23,333 nt of DNA from a bacterium (GCA_030428695.1 JAUIEM010000124.1:1-23333); one strand, 5' to 3'. Positions 1 to 8,739 are shown, counted from the stretch's first letter. Numbers and translations are program-made. The notes: a model not told the origin generated them from the sequence alone.

Positions 1-222
1 CCAGGCGTCGACGGGGACCGGGGCCTCGGTGAACAGCTGCTCGCGGGTCGGGGCCGGGCGCTGGCTGATCTGCTCGAGCTCGGCCTCGCTGGGGAAGGGC
101 TGCTCGACGCGGAAGCTGGACGCTGAGCGAGCGCTCGCGCAGCCGGTGACGGTCGTCAGCAGCGACGCGAGCGCGAGCGCGAGCGCGCGACGAGGACGGG
201 TGTTGGGGCGGTGCTTGGTCAT
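1..222 (-). CDS. Putative lipoprotein, N-terminal part (runs off the window)
   Basis: The first 74 codons of a minus-strand gene whose 3' end lies outside the window. It starts with ATG, preceded by an AGGAGAG ribosome binding site four bases upstream. The N-terminus MTKHRPNTRPRRALALALAS is a typical export signal: an Arg-rich n-region, then an Ala/Leu core. The core is followed by a lipobox ending V-T-G-C with Cys28 as the predicted lipidation site. The remaining residues are polar and acidic and match no family I recognise. The Ala-Leu core is encoded by a short run of GCGAGC-like hexamers (about 165-190). The gene lies 66 bases downstream of the arylsulfotransferase-family lipoprotein on the same strand, so it may be the last member of that operon. 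A surface or periplasmic location is inferred; the function is unknown. Confidence 0.72.
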   Translation of the reverse strand, partial: MTKHRPNTRPRRALALALASLLTTVTGCASARSASSFRVEQPFPSEAELEQISQRPAPTREQLFTEAPVPVDAW

Positions 223-288
223 GACGCTCTCCTGGGGGGCGCTCCGGATAGGCCCGGAATACGCGCCCATGACCCCAGGACGAGGGCG

Positions 289-1866
289 TCAGCGAGATGG
301 CGCGTCGCCGCGTTCCCCGGGCAGTCGGGCCCAGGGCAGCGCGCGGTAGAGGAACATGTTCAGAGGTAGGCGCGCCGACCACAGCGCGGTGTCGGGTCGC
401 GCGGGGTCGAGCTCGCGCAGCCACGAGCGGACCTGCGGCAGCCCGTCCTCGAGCCCCTCGACGATGAAGGAGTCGAGGATCATGAGGTTGCCGCCGGGGA
501 GTCGATCGGCGTCGCCGGCGATGACCGAGAGCCGCGGCCCCAGCTCGTCGGACCAGGTGACGCGCGCCGTGCCAGACTCGGCGTCGAGGCTGTAGAGGAC
601 CGCGCGCGAGCGCTCGAGCGCGTCGTCGAGGAAGGGGTTCGCGTTGCCGTTGTCGTAGAGGAGCAGGGTGCCGCGGGAGGTCCAGCAGGGGGCGTGCTGA
701 TGGTAGGGCCAGAGCAGCGCGCCCTCGGCCGTGAGCAGGTGCTCGGCGAGCGCGGGCGACCAACCCTCCGGGTCGCCGAGGATCCAGCGCAGCTCCCCGT
801 CCTTCCGCCCGATGGCGACCAGGGCGGCCTGGTGGCGCAGGGAGATGACGACCTCGTCCCGCTCCGGATCCCAGGCCATGCCGTTGGCGTGGCTCCAGTC
901 CATCGTCCGGCGGCCGTAGATCGGGTTCCAATAGTTGCTGAGCGAGTAGTAGCCGATGCGGTAGGGATCGAGCAGGTCCATCAGCGCGTGGCTCGCGAGC
1001 ACCGTCCCGTCGGGGGAGAATTCGACGAGCACGTCGCCGATCACCGGCAGCAGCAGGCGCGGCGCGTCGGGGTCGAGCTCGCTGGTCGGGTAGTCCGGCA
1101 GCATCCGCAGCTCGGACGAGAGGACGAGGAAGTTCCCCGACGGCAGCTCGAGCAGCTCGTGGTGGAAGCTGTCGACGTCGACCGCGATGCTGCCCTTCGC
1201 GGGCCGCTTCTTCAGGCGGCTGTGGTAGCGGCGCCGCTCGAGGCCGAGGAGGTCGATCTCGACCAGCTCGAGGCGGTTGGCGACGTACAGGAAGTTGCCG
1301 TTGGCGAGCCGGCGGGTGCCGCCGACCCGGTGCCCCTCGCTGCGGTAGAACCAGACGACCTCGCCCTCGGCGTCGAAGGCGACCAACAGGCCGTCGGTCT
1401 TGGTGTCGGCGCGGTAGATGTTCGTCAGCACGACCCCGGGCTCCAGGCGCTCGCGGTGGGAGCCGCGCAGCTCGATGTGCGGGAAGGGCTCGGGCAGGGG
1501 CGGGGTGCGAAAGGGCAGCGCGAAGCTTCGCCCACCGCCCACGGCGACCTCGACGGTGTAGTCACGGTCGGGCCGGAAGCCGACCAGCGGCAGGTCCCAG
1601 TCCTCGCGTTCTCCGGACGCAGGGATCGTGAAGGCGTGGTCGGCGCAGGTCGCGGTGATCCGCAGCTCGACCGCTTCCGTCGGCCTGAAGCGCAGGATGG
1701 CGGCCAACGGCGCCCGGCCCGAGGGGTTGGCCTCCAGCCAGGGCTCGCCGGGCGCGGGCGGGATCAGCAGACGTGAGACCGGGTGCGCCTGCGCCGGCTC
1801 CGGCTCCACCGCGACCGGTGTGCAGCCGACCAGGAGGGCGGCGAGCAGCAGAGCGCGGCGCCTCAT
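289..1866 (-). CDS. Arylsulfotransferase (ASST)-family lipoprotein
   Basis: A 525-residue protein of the arylsulfate sulfotransferase (AssT) family. These are beta-propeller enzymes that move sulfate from one phenol to another through a sulfo-histidine. The N-terminus has a short signal peptide with lipobox L-V-G-C (Cys15), so it is probably lipid-anchored, whereas E. coli AssT is soluble and periplasmic. Active-site candidates are visible: DSFHHE (His235/236), DWSHANG (His326, Asn328), SLRHQ (Arg344) and YHQHAP (His389/391). His326, Asn328 and Arg344 keep the spacing of E. coli His356, Asn358 and Arg374, and His391 would be the sulfo-accepting His436. Residues 30-130 look like an N-terminal beta domain. 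It starts one base after the AAA+ stop codon with its own AGGAGG, so the two are co-transcribed. The substrate is unknown. Many ASST-like proteins of environmental bacteria have no tested activity. Confidence 0.82.
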   Translation of the reverse strand: MRRRALLLAALLVGCTPVAVEPEPAQAHPVSRLLIPPAPGEPWLEANPSGRAPLAAILRFRPTEAVELRITATCADHAFTIPASGEREDWDLPLVGFRPDRDYTVEVAVGGGRSFALPFRTPPLPEPFPHIELRGSHRERLEPGVVLTNIYRADTKTDGLLVAFDAEGEVVWFYRSEGHRVGGTRRLANGNFLYVANRLELVEIDLLGLERRRYHSRLKKRPAKGSIAVDVDSFHHELLELPSGNFLVLSSELRMLPDYPTSELDPDAPRLLLPVIGDVLVEFSPDGTVLASHALMDLLDPYRIGYYSLSNYWNPIYGRRTMDWSHANGMAWDPERDEVVISLRHQAALVAIGRKDGELRWILGDPEGWSPALAEHLLTAEGALLWPYHQHAPCWTSRGTLLLYDNGNANPFLDDALERSRAVLYSLDAESGTARVTWSDELGPRLSVIAGDADRLPGGNLMILDSFIVEGLEDGLPQVRSWLRELDPARPDTALWSARLPLNMFLYRALPWARLPGERGDAPSR

Positions 1867-1867
1867 C

Positions 1868-2980
1868 TCATTCCTCCTTCACCTTCATCCCGGCCTGGAT
1901 CGTCGCCCAGACCGCGCCGGCGTCGCTGCCGGGGTCCTCGAAGTGGCCGGAGAAACGTCCGCAGAAGGAGGACTGAAGGATCTCGGCGAGGTTGTCGCGC
2001 TGGTTGTCCACGAACAGCGGGTGCTTGAGGTACAGGCAGACCTCCTCGGTCGCCCGCACCGACAGCCCGGTCGCGACCTCGGGCTGGCGGCGGATCTTGT
2101 CGGCGAGGCCGACGACCTGCTCGAGGATGCCGCGGCCGAGCTCCGGATGCCGCCCGGCGAGCAGCTCGACCTCCTTGTCCGGCGGCAGGTAGTCCATCTT
2201 CAGGGGCGCGAAGCGGTCGAGCTGGGCGGCGTCGATGCCGAAGGTCGCCGAGAACTCATCGCCGCGGTTGACGGCGGCGATGAACTGGACGTTGTCGGGG
2301 ATCTCGACGAAACGGTTCTCGATCGGGTGGAAGATGCGCCGGGTGGTGTCCAGCGCCGGCATCAGGGCGTTGCGGGCGGCCTCCTGGCAGCGGTTGAGCT
2401 CGTCGAGGAAGACGAGGAAGCGGCGCCGCGGCTCCTCCTGCGAGCGCTCGATGGCGAGCAGCACCTCGGTCTTGATGAAGTCCATCACCGGCCGCCCGGC
2501 GTCGCCCGCGCGCACCTGCACCGTGGCGAGGAAGTCGGTCGCCTCGACGACCGCCCCGCAGTTGAAGAACACGAACTCGTAGCCGAGCGTCTCGGCCAGG
2601 CTGCGGGCGAGCACCGTCTTCCCGCAGCCCTGGGGCCCGTCGAGCAGGATGTTCAGGCCGCTCTCGAGCAGCACCTGCAGCTTGCGCGCGACCATCGGGT
2701 CGAGGTAGACGCCCTCGAGCTTGAGGTTCAGCCCGCGCACGAAGGTGACCTCGATCGCGCCGTGGTCTTCCCGGCCGGGCTTGGTGATGCGCTCGATGCG
2801 CACCTTGCAGGGCTGGCCGACCTGGATGCGCGCGTCGTCGCACAGCACCACCTTCGGCGCCCTCCGCCCGTCGAGGTGGGTCGCGCGGAAGCGGAAGCGC
2901 GACTCCTTGACCGGGTTGGTCCAGAAGGTCGTCTCCATCACCTTGCCGGTCTCGAGCTCCGAGACGTTCCAGCGGCTCAT
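1868..2980 (-). CDS. MoxR/CbbQ/NorQ-type AAA+ ATPase
   Basis: A 370-residue AAA+ ATPase. Visible motifs are Walker A GPQGCGKT (115-122), Walker B FLVFLDELNR (188-197), sensor 1 Asn238 in AAVNRGDEF, an arginine finger in LDRF (Arg256) and sensor 2 around SVRATE (307-312). This order is that of the MoxR branch (MoxR, CbbQ, NorQ). These hexamers work with a VWA-domain partner to remodel or activate a target protein. Residues 25-85 form an additional N-terminal beta-rich domain (OB/TRAM-like in appearance) that classical short CbbQ proteins lack. I chose the ATG at 2980 because AGAGGAGG lies five bases upstream; a longer in-frame reading upstream runs through the hairpin-rich spacer and is not protein-like. 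The VWA partner is the upstream gene on the same strand, 190 bases away. The client is unknown. Confidence 0.88.
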   Translation of the reverse strand: MSRWNVSELETGKVMETTFWTNPVKESRFRFRATHLDGRRAPKVVLCDDARIQVGQPCKVRIERITKPGREDHGAIEVTFVRGLNLKLEGVYLDPMVARKLQVLLESGLNILLDGPQGCGKTVLARSLAETLGYEFVFFNCGAVVEATDFLATVQVRAGDAGRPVMDFIKTEVLLAIERSQEEPRRRFLVFLDELNRCQEAARNALMPALDTTRRIFHPIENRFVEIPDNVQFIAAVNRGDEFSATFGIDAAQLDRFAPLKMDYLPPDKEVELLAGRHPELGRGILEQVVGLADKIRRQPEVATGLSVRATEEVCLYLKHPLFVDNQRDNLAEILQSSFCGRFSGHFEDPGSDAGAVWATIQAGMKVKEE

Positions 2981-3025
2981 CGTGTCCTCCTCTCTGACCT
3001 CAGCATCCTTCTGTCCTGGTTCGAC

Positions 3026-3046
3026 GGGCGGGGGTAATCCCCGCCC
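3026..3046. repeat. Perfect 8-bp inverted repeat (GGGCGGGG/CCCCGCCC)
   Basis: GGGCGGGG at 3026-3033 and CCCCGCCC at 3039-3046 enclose a five-base loop. The stem is all G-C and would be very stable in RNA of either strand. Bases 3044-3047 can instead pair with GGGG at 3052-3055, giving a mutually exclusive second hairpin. Confidence 0.7.
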
Positions 3047-3080
3047 CAACAGGGGAATCGAGCAGTTGCCTGACACCGTG

Positions 3081-3158
3081 TAGGGGAAGGGTTCACCCCC
3101 TCCCCTCGTTCGTTCGGGAACCGACCTCGCTTCGCGGGATGGCCGTCGAGATCGTTGG
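3081..3158. repeat. Dispersed hairpin element, copy B
   Basis: GGGGAAGGG (3083-3091) and CCCCTCCCC (3097-3105) form a hairpin with one A-C mismatch and loop TTCAC. This is followed by GTTCGTTCGG and CCGACC. The same order of hairpin, TTCAC loop, GTTCGTTCGG and CCGACC recurs at 15227-15302. The first 45 or so bases of the two copies are about 80% identical by eye, the rest less. Both copies are intergenic. Confidence 0.55.
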
Positions 3159-3170
3159 AAGTCCATCCCG

Positions 3171-6100
3171 TCATCGGATCGTCTTCCGCACCAGCCGCGC
3201 CACCGTGCGCCCGAACTTGCGCACCGTCTCGCCGAGGCTCGCGTCGCCGCCGAGCAGCACGTAGTGCGGGAAGCATACGACCTTGAGCGGCTGCACCGCC
3301 ACCTGGGCGCAGCAGATGCCCTTGCGCGACAGCCGGCGCACCAGCGCGCTCAGGGCGTCTGCGGTGCACTCGGTCGGCAGCCCGTCGCTGATCATCACCA
3401 GCAGCTTGCCCTGGCGCCCGCTGCGCTGGGCGAGCTGGGCGACGTGGTGGAGGGCGCCGGCGTCGTTGTTTCCGCCGCTCGCCTCCAGGCTCGCGACCGA
3501 GCACTGGCGCGCGCTGCCGCAGTCGAACAGCTCGGCGGCGGTGAAGCCGAACACGCGCAGGTCGACGCCGGCCAGGCCGCGCACGGCCTCGGCGAGCAGG
3601 CTGCCGAACAGGCGCGCCTTGTGCATGTTGTCCTGGCGCCCCATCGAGCCGGAGCAGTCGATCAGCAGGCCGAGGAAGAGGTCCGCCCTGGAGCGCAGCC
3701 GGCGCGCGACCATCATCCGCGGGTCGCCCTGGATGATCACCCGGGGCAGGCTGCCGCGGTCGAGGCTACGCCCGCTGATCCGGCGCGGCTCGCGCTCGAG
3801 GCGCAGGCCGAGCTGCTCGAGGAAGCGCCGCATCGTCTGGGCCGGGCGCCGCACCGTCGCGGCGTACTCCCGCGCCTTGGCGGGATCGTAGGGCATCGGC
3901 ACGACCTTGGGGATCGGCGGGAAGCTCTCGTCCTTGCCGACGTTGAGGGCCAGGCCCCCGCGCCCCTTCTGCGGCGGGCCGGGATCGAGGGGTCGCGGCT
4001 TGTTCAGCAGGCGGTCGACCTGGTCCTGCAGCTCCTCCTGGGTCAGCCCCTCGCCGAACACGCTGAGCTCGCCGTCGCCCGGCTCGAGGGAGGGGTGCAG
4101 GCCGAACTCCTCCAGGACCCCGGTCTCGTCGCCGAACAGCTCCTTCAGCTGGCGCGTGATCTTGAGCAGCTCGCGCATGTTCGAGTGGCGGAAGTCGCGG
4201 GGGAAGAGCTCGAGGGCCTCGGCGACCTTCGGGTCCGCGTAGCGGTTGCCCAGGCCCATGCGCAGGGCCCGCACGAAGCGCACGAAGCTCGAGCCATCGC
4301 GGGCGAGGGAGCCGAGCACCTCGCCGTTCTTGACCACCACCTTGCCGGCGTCGATCGCGACCTCGAGGCGGGTGCGGGTCAGCACCGGGGCGCTGCCCAG
4401 GCCGAGGTTGCTCAACAGCTTCTCGACCTCTACCTCCCGGGTCAGGTGATGGAAGGCGTAGGACGCGAGCCGCTTGAGGCGGTCGCCGTCGGCCTTGTCG
4501 AGGGCGCGCAGGTTGCGCTCGAGGTGCTCGTCGGCGACGAGGTTGAGCAGGCCCTGCAGGCCGAGCTTCTGGGCCTCCTTCCAGACCAGCATCGCGTCCG
4601 GGTCACTGTGGTAGAGCTGGTGGCCGAACTCGTGGACGATCAGGCCGCGCACGATGTCCTCGCCGCGCTGCTCCTCTTTGAGGATCGGCAGGGGCGTGAC
4701 CTGGATGCTGCGCTGGCCGATGCGGGTAAAGCCGAGCTCCTTGCCGCTGTGCATCACGACGTCGTAGACCTTGCCGAGCAGCTCGCGGCCGCGCCGCACG
4801 CCCCAGGCGAAGGACTCCGCCAGCTTCCGGTCCGGGGTGCGGGTCGGGGCCAGCCAGCCGCGCAGCCGGCGGACGATCGAGAAGCGCGGCTTGTTCGAGC
4901 TCAGCTCGCGCACCAGGCGGCGGGCGACGGCGTCGAACACCGCCGCGGGGACCCGGCGGGCGAGCAGCAGCTTGACGAGGCGCTGCTCCTGCTTGTTCTG
5001 CGGACCGGCGGCGAGCACCGCCCCGACCCCGAGGCCCGCGAGCTCTTCGTCGCAGGCGACGAACGGGTTGGTCTGCCCCTCGTCCCGGAGCGCGTCGCTG
5101 ATCAGCACAGGGAAGCCGAAGTTGTCCTCGTAGACATCGACCAGCAGCTGCGCCGCCCGCACCCGCTCCCGCCACATCCGCCGGGAGTCGCTGGCGAGGA
5201 AGCGGCGCAGGGCGTCGGCGACGTCATCGCCGTGCGGCAGGTCGGCCAGGACGTCGAGCGCCCGCACGTAGGCGCGCGGCTGGGCGCATCCGACCAGCCC
5301 GAAGGCGAGCTCGTGCTCGGCGAGGCCGAGGGCGACGAGCCGCGTCCAGTGGCCGGCGATGAACCAGCCGACGGGGTTGGTGTCCTCGTCGACGAGCCGG
5401 ATCAGGCGCGCGGCCTCGGCCTCGGTCGCCTCCCGCCCTTCCCGCTCGAGATGGCACAGGAGCAACGTGAAGCCGAGCTCCCCCGGGGCGCTGCGGGCGA
5501 GCGCCGTCAACCGCGCGAGCGCGGGGCCTTCGGGGAGGAGCCCGTAGACCTCGGCGATCGGTCCGGCGTGGGGGACGTGATGGGCGGCGGCGGCGTAGGA
5601 CTCCCGCGGCACGGCGTGCTCCTCGAGCACCGTCGCGATCACGGCGCAGCCGCGGGCGCCGAGGGCGAGCAGGCGCAGGGCCGCGTCCTGGGCTTCTTCC
5701 GCGTCGTAGGAGAGCAGCGCGTTGCGCAGCGCCTCGAGGTCGTCGCTGGTCGCCAGCGCCCCGGCGAAGCCTCCCGGTGCGGGCCGGGGCCGCGCGCCGA
5801 CTCCCGGCACCAGCCCGCGCACGTCGACCCAGCTGCTCAGCTCGGCGGTGACCTCCGGCCGGCAGTCCGGCAGCCGCTCGGCGACCCGGCGGCCCCAGTG
5901 GCGTCGCTGGTTCGCCGTCGCGATCGCCGCGAAGCGCGCCAGGCAGCGCGCGGCGCTGACCCCGAGCCGGCCGTCGAGATGCGCGAGCAGCAGCTCGAGG
6001 GTGTCGGGCGGGCACAGGGCCTGCAGCCGCGGCTTGTCGTGGAAGCGCAGGCCGTTGCACAGGCCCGCGACCGCTTCCCACATCTGCCCGGCCAACACCG

Positions 6101-8282
6101 GGCTCGGCAGCGCCGCCGCCTCGGTGAGCAGCGCGCGCAGGCGGGCCGGATCGCTGCCGATCGCCTCGGCCACCCGGGCGCGATGGGCCGTCCAGCGGTG
6201 CAGCCAGGCGTGGCCGAGCAGCGACAGGCTGGCCGTGCCTTCCCAGGTCGCGACCATGCCCGCGTCGAGCCGGCTGAGGAAGGCGCCGCCCGGGCAGCCG
6301 AAACGCAGGAACTGGAGCGCGACCTCGGCCGGCGGGTCGCCGCAGGCGAGCAGCGCGAGGCAGGCCTTCAGGTGCGGGCGCTCGGGCAGGGGCCGGCTCG
6401 CGAGGGCCGCGCACAGGCCCCGGCGGGGCGCCCGCAGGCAGGGCTCGAGGGCCTCGGCGAGGCGCTCTTCGGGGACCCCGCGCAGGAGGCGCTGCTGCTT
6501 GGGGCTCAGGCCCGAGACCTTCGCGTCCCGATCGGCCCGCGGCGGCGCGGGAGGTCCCGCGCGCAGGCGCCCTTCCGCCCAGTTGCGGGCCTCCGGATCC
6601 GAGGACGCGCGCAGCTCGTGGGCGAGCTTCATCTCGCTGGCGAAGGGGAACAGCACGCAGGCCTCGAGGTGCACGAGGAAGATGTGCAGCCGCGCCCGGG
6701 ACAGCGCCGAGACCAGCCGCCACATCTTCTTCGGGCTCAGGGCCTGGGCGTAGAAGCCGAGCACCTCGACCGCGAAGCGGCTGGTCCGCGCCGCGTCCTT
6801 GCGGCCGAGCCAGCCCTTGAGGAAGCGCCCGGGCTGGTGCGCGGCGAGGCCGGTGCCGAGGTGGCGGGCGAGCCGCCCGGTCTCGCGCAGGCCGGGCTCG
6901 TCGCCGGCCTCCGCCTCGCGGTCGAGCAGGCGCTGGAAGAGCTCGCGCAGCTCGTTCGGCTTGAGCTGCTCGACGAGGTCGAACACCTCGTCGCGCCCCT
7001 GGGAGGCCGCCAGGGCGAGGGTCTCGGTCAGGCGCAGGGTCGACTTCTCGAGGATCTTCGCGAGGAAGGCCGTGCGCTTCTCCCGCGCGGTGAAGAGCTG
7101 CCGGGTCAGGCGCAGCCCCGCCTCGGGGTCGCGGTCGAAGCCGCGCGCCAGGCGCTGCATGTCGAGGGCATCGATGACCTTCGCGAGCACCTTCGGCTGC
7201 GGCATGCGCAGGACCGCGGCCAGTCTCGCGAGGTCATAGCGCAGGGGGGAGGCCGTGCGGCACAGCGGCGACTCGATCCAGCGCAGCATCTGGTCGAAGG
7301 TCGCGTTGTGGCGCAGGCCCTGGACCGGCTCCTGCAGACCGGCGAGCCCCGCGCGCCGGACCTCGACGGGCAGCCAGGCGTAGTCGAGAAAGGGCAGGAA
7401 GACCAGCAGGCCCGCAGCGTCGAGGTTCCACCGCCCGAGCTCGACCCCCGCGAACAGGACCGCGGTCGCGACGCGATCGCGCAGCCCGCTGTGCCGGGAG
7501 CTGCGCAGTTGGGTCGACAGGGACGCCCAGATCCCCCGCCCGGCCTCCGGCTCGTCCCAGAACAGCCGCACCACGCGGTCGACCACCAGCATCTCCCGGG
7601 GACCGAAGTCCGGCCGCTGGCCCTCGGCGAGCTCCTTGAGCTCTTTGCGGGCGATGTTGCGCAGCCGCGTCTCGCGGGCCCCCTGCCGCACCAGCCACAA
7701 GAGCGGCGCCGCGTTTCCCGCCAGCAGCAGCCGGGCGCACTCCGCCGGAGGGAGCAGACCCCGCTCCCCGAGCCCGAGCACCCAGCCGCCCCTGTGATCG
7801 GGAACCCTCTCCGGCAGGTGCTCGAGCAGCGTCGGATGGCACTCCGGATCGACCGCCAGCAACAGCCCGTACCCCGCGGTGTGCAGGGAGGCGCCGGCCT
7901 CCAGCGCGGCCCGCCGCACATCGGCCCGGCGCGCGAACAGCGCGTGCACCCAGCGCGGGGGATCGCTGCGCACCGAGCTGAGCAGGGTCTGGATCGCCTG
8001 CAGGCGGACCTCCCGGCTCGGGTCGTCGAGAGCCCGGACCATCAGCCGCCGCGCCGGCAGCCCCCGGGCATCGTTCAGGACCGACAGCAGCACCCGGCGC
8101 AGCGACGGCGATGCGCCTTCGTAGAGCTCGATGCACAGGCCGAGAAAGGGAAAGCGCTCCCGCAGCGGGCTCTTCGCCAGCTGCTGGAGCGCTTTCTCGC
8201 GCGCGGCGAGCGCCGGGCCACGTTCCGCCACGGGGACGTCGCGGGTGGCCAGCAGCGCGCGCCACAAGGTGATGTCCTTCAT
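3171..8282 (-). CDS. Giant HEAT-like/metallopeptidase-like/VWA-domain protein, partner of the MoxR ATPase
   Basis: A 1703-residue protein. Residues 1 to about 1100 are Leu/Ala/Arg-rich helical repeats resembling HEAT/ARM repeats, likely a binding scaffold. Residues 1217-1221 read HEFGH, a zincin HExxH motif, followed about 30 residues later by DEHLE (Asp1251-Glu1255), a plausible third-ligand helix. This arrangement resembles the metallopeptidase-like domain (DUF2201 N-terminal type) often joined to VWA domains. The C-terminal VWA domain has the MIDAS motif DCSGS (1542-1546), the loop GGNNDAGAL and ISDGLP (Asp1633). Known MoxR/VWA pairs (NorQ/NorD, CbbQ/CbbO) insert cofactors or reactivate enzymes; here scaffold, protease-like and VWA parts sit in one chain. 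The start at 8282 is set by GGGAGG six bases before ATG. There is no signal peptide, so it is cytoplasmic. Peptidase activity is inferred from the motif only. Confidence 0.85.
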   Translation of the reverse strand: MKDITLWRALLATRDVPVAERGPALAAREKALQQLAKSPLRERFPFLGLCIELYEGASPSLRRVLLSVLNDARGLPARRLMVRALDDPSREVRLQAIQTLLSSVRSDPPRWVHALFARRADVRRAALEAGASLHTAGYGLLLAVDPECHPTLLEHLPERVPDHRGGWVLGLGERGLLPPAECARLLLAGNAAPLLWLVRQGARETRLRNIARKELKELAEGQRPDFGPREMLVVDRVVRLFWDEPEAGRGIWASLSTQLRSSRHSGLRDRVATAVLFAGVELGRWNLDAAGLLVFLPFLDYAWLPVEVRRAGLAGLQEPVQGLRHNATFDQMLRWIESPLCRTASPLRYDLARLAAVLRMPQPKVLAKVIDALDMQRLARGFDRDPEAGLRLTRQLFTAREKRTAFLAKILEKSTLRLTETLALAASQGRDEVFDLVEQLKPNELRELFQRLLDREAEAGDEPGLRETGRLARHLGTGLAAHQPGRFLKGWLGRKDAARTSRFAVEVLGFYAQALSPKKMWRLVSALSRARLHIFLVHLEACVLFPFASEMKLAHELRASSDPEARNWAEGRLRAGPPAPPRADRDAKVSGLSPKQQRLLRGVPEERLAEALEPCLRAPRRGLCAALASRPLPERPHLKACLALLACGDPPAEVALQFLRFGCPGGAFLSRLDAGMVATWEGTASLSLLGHAWLHRWTAHRARVAEAIGSDPARLRALLTEAAALPSPVLAGQMWEAVAGLCNGLRFHDKPRLQALCPPDTLELLLAHLDGRLGVSAARCLARFAAIATANQRRHWGRRVAERLPDCRPEVTAELSSWVDVRGLVPGVGARPRPAPGGFAGALATSDDLEALRNALLSYDAEEAQDAALRLLALGARGCAVIATVLEEHAVPRESYAAAAHHVPHAGPIAEVYGLLPEGPALARLTALARSAPGELGFTLLLCHLEREGREATEAEAARLIRLVDEDTNPVGWFIAGHWTRLVALGLAEHELAFGLVGCAQPRAYVRALDVLADLPHGDDVADALRRFLASDSRRMWRERVRAAQLLVDVYEDNFGFPVLISDALRDEGQTNPFVACDEELAGLGVGAVLAAGPQNKQEQRLVKLLLARRVPAAVFDAVARRLVRELSSNKPRFSIVRRLRGWLAPTRTPDRKLAESFAWGVRRGRELLGKVYDVVMHSGKELGFTRIGQRSIQVTPLPILKEEQRGEDIVRGLIVHEFGHQLYHSDPDAMLVWKEAQKLGLQGLLNLVADEHLERNLRALDKADGDRLKRLASYAFHHLTREVEVEKLLSNLGLGSAPVLTRTRLEVAIDAGKVVVKNGEVLGSLARDGSSFVRFVRALRMGLGNRYADPKVAEALELFPRDFRHSNMRELLKITRQLKELFGDETGVLEEFGLHPSLEPGDGELSVFGEGLTQEELQDQVDRLLNKPRPLDPGPPQKGRGGLALNVGKDESFPPIPKVVPMPYDPAKAREYAATVRRPAQTMRRFLEQLGLRLEREPRRISGRSLDRGSLPRVIIQGDPRMMVARRLRSRADLFLGLLIDCSGSMGRQDNMHKARLFGSLLAEAVRGLAGVDLRVFGFTAAELFDCGSARQCSVASLEASGGNNDAGALHHVAQLAQRSGRQGKLLVMISDGLPTECTADALSALVRRLSRKGICCAQVAVQPLKVVCFPHYVLLGGDASLGETVRKFGRTVARLVRKTIR

Positions 8283-8327
8283 GCGCTGCCTCCCATCTGT
8301 CGAATGCGCCGGCCGTAGCGTCCGCCC

Positions 8328-8333
8328 ACTATA
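8328..8333 (-). promoter_or_regulatory. Possible -10 box upstream of the VWA gene
   Basis: TATAGT on the minus strand matches five of six bases of the sigma-70 -10 consensus and stands out in GC-rich DNA 46 bases before the ATG. No -35 box is found at 16-18 bases, so this is tentative. Confidence 0.3.
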
Positions 8334-8722
8334 CACCTCGGGTCGGAACGCGGCGACTGCTCCCGCTCAACGGTGTCCCGAGACAGAGATCGCTCTCCGC
8401 CGTCTCCGGACGCCAGGCGTCGGGCCCGGTCGTCGCCTTCCTCGGTCGCGCCGAAGCGCGCGCGGCTCCTGTCGACGGTACGGATGTTCCCGCCCAAAGG
8501 GATCGTCGGTGGTCGAGATGATCCCGGGCACCGCGTCCAGCTGCTCCCACCCGAGTCGCTGCCGTACAGACACGGTGTTCTGCCCCATCCGGGGCTGCGG
8601 ACGCCCCGCTGCGTTGCCGGGGCGGCCGCGACGTCCAGAGCCGCGGGGATGCCAGGCATCCGCCGCAGTGTCGCACAAGGTCGTGGTCGTGGAGGGCCCC
8701 GGTCGGGGGGGTGGGTCACATA

Positions 8723-8739
8723 GCGGGTCGGAGACCCGC
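8723..8739. repeat. Perfect 7-bp hairpin
   Basis: GCGGGTC and GACCCGC surround the three-base loop GGA. No T-tract follows on either strand. Confidence 0.5.

Larger units (their letters stand above)
2981..3170. other. Hairpin-rich spacer between the VWA and AAA+ genes
   Basis: A 190-base non-coding spacer inside a presumed minus-strand operon. It contains a perfect 8-bp hairpin (3026-3046), a competing CCCC/GGGG pairing (3044-3055) and one copy of a dispersed hairpin element (3081-3158). No T-rich tract follows either hairpin on the minus strand, so simple intrinsic termination is unlikely. RNA processing, attenuation or mRNA stability are possible roles. The last 20 bases before the AAA+ gene carry its ribosome binding site. 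Confidence 0.6.

Noticed and set aside
29..349. A 106-codon plus-strand frame at the left end
   Set aside because: It is antisense to the lipoprotein start, which has a signal peptide, a lipobox and a ribosome binding site.
3264..8318. A 1684-codon open frame on the plus strand opposite the VWA gene
   Set aside because: It is the antisense shadow of a GC-rich gene. The translation is Arg/Ala/Gln/Glu-rich without motifs, while the minus strand has VWA, HExxH and a good ribosome binding site.
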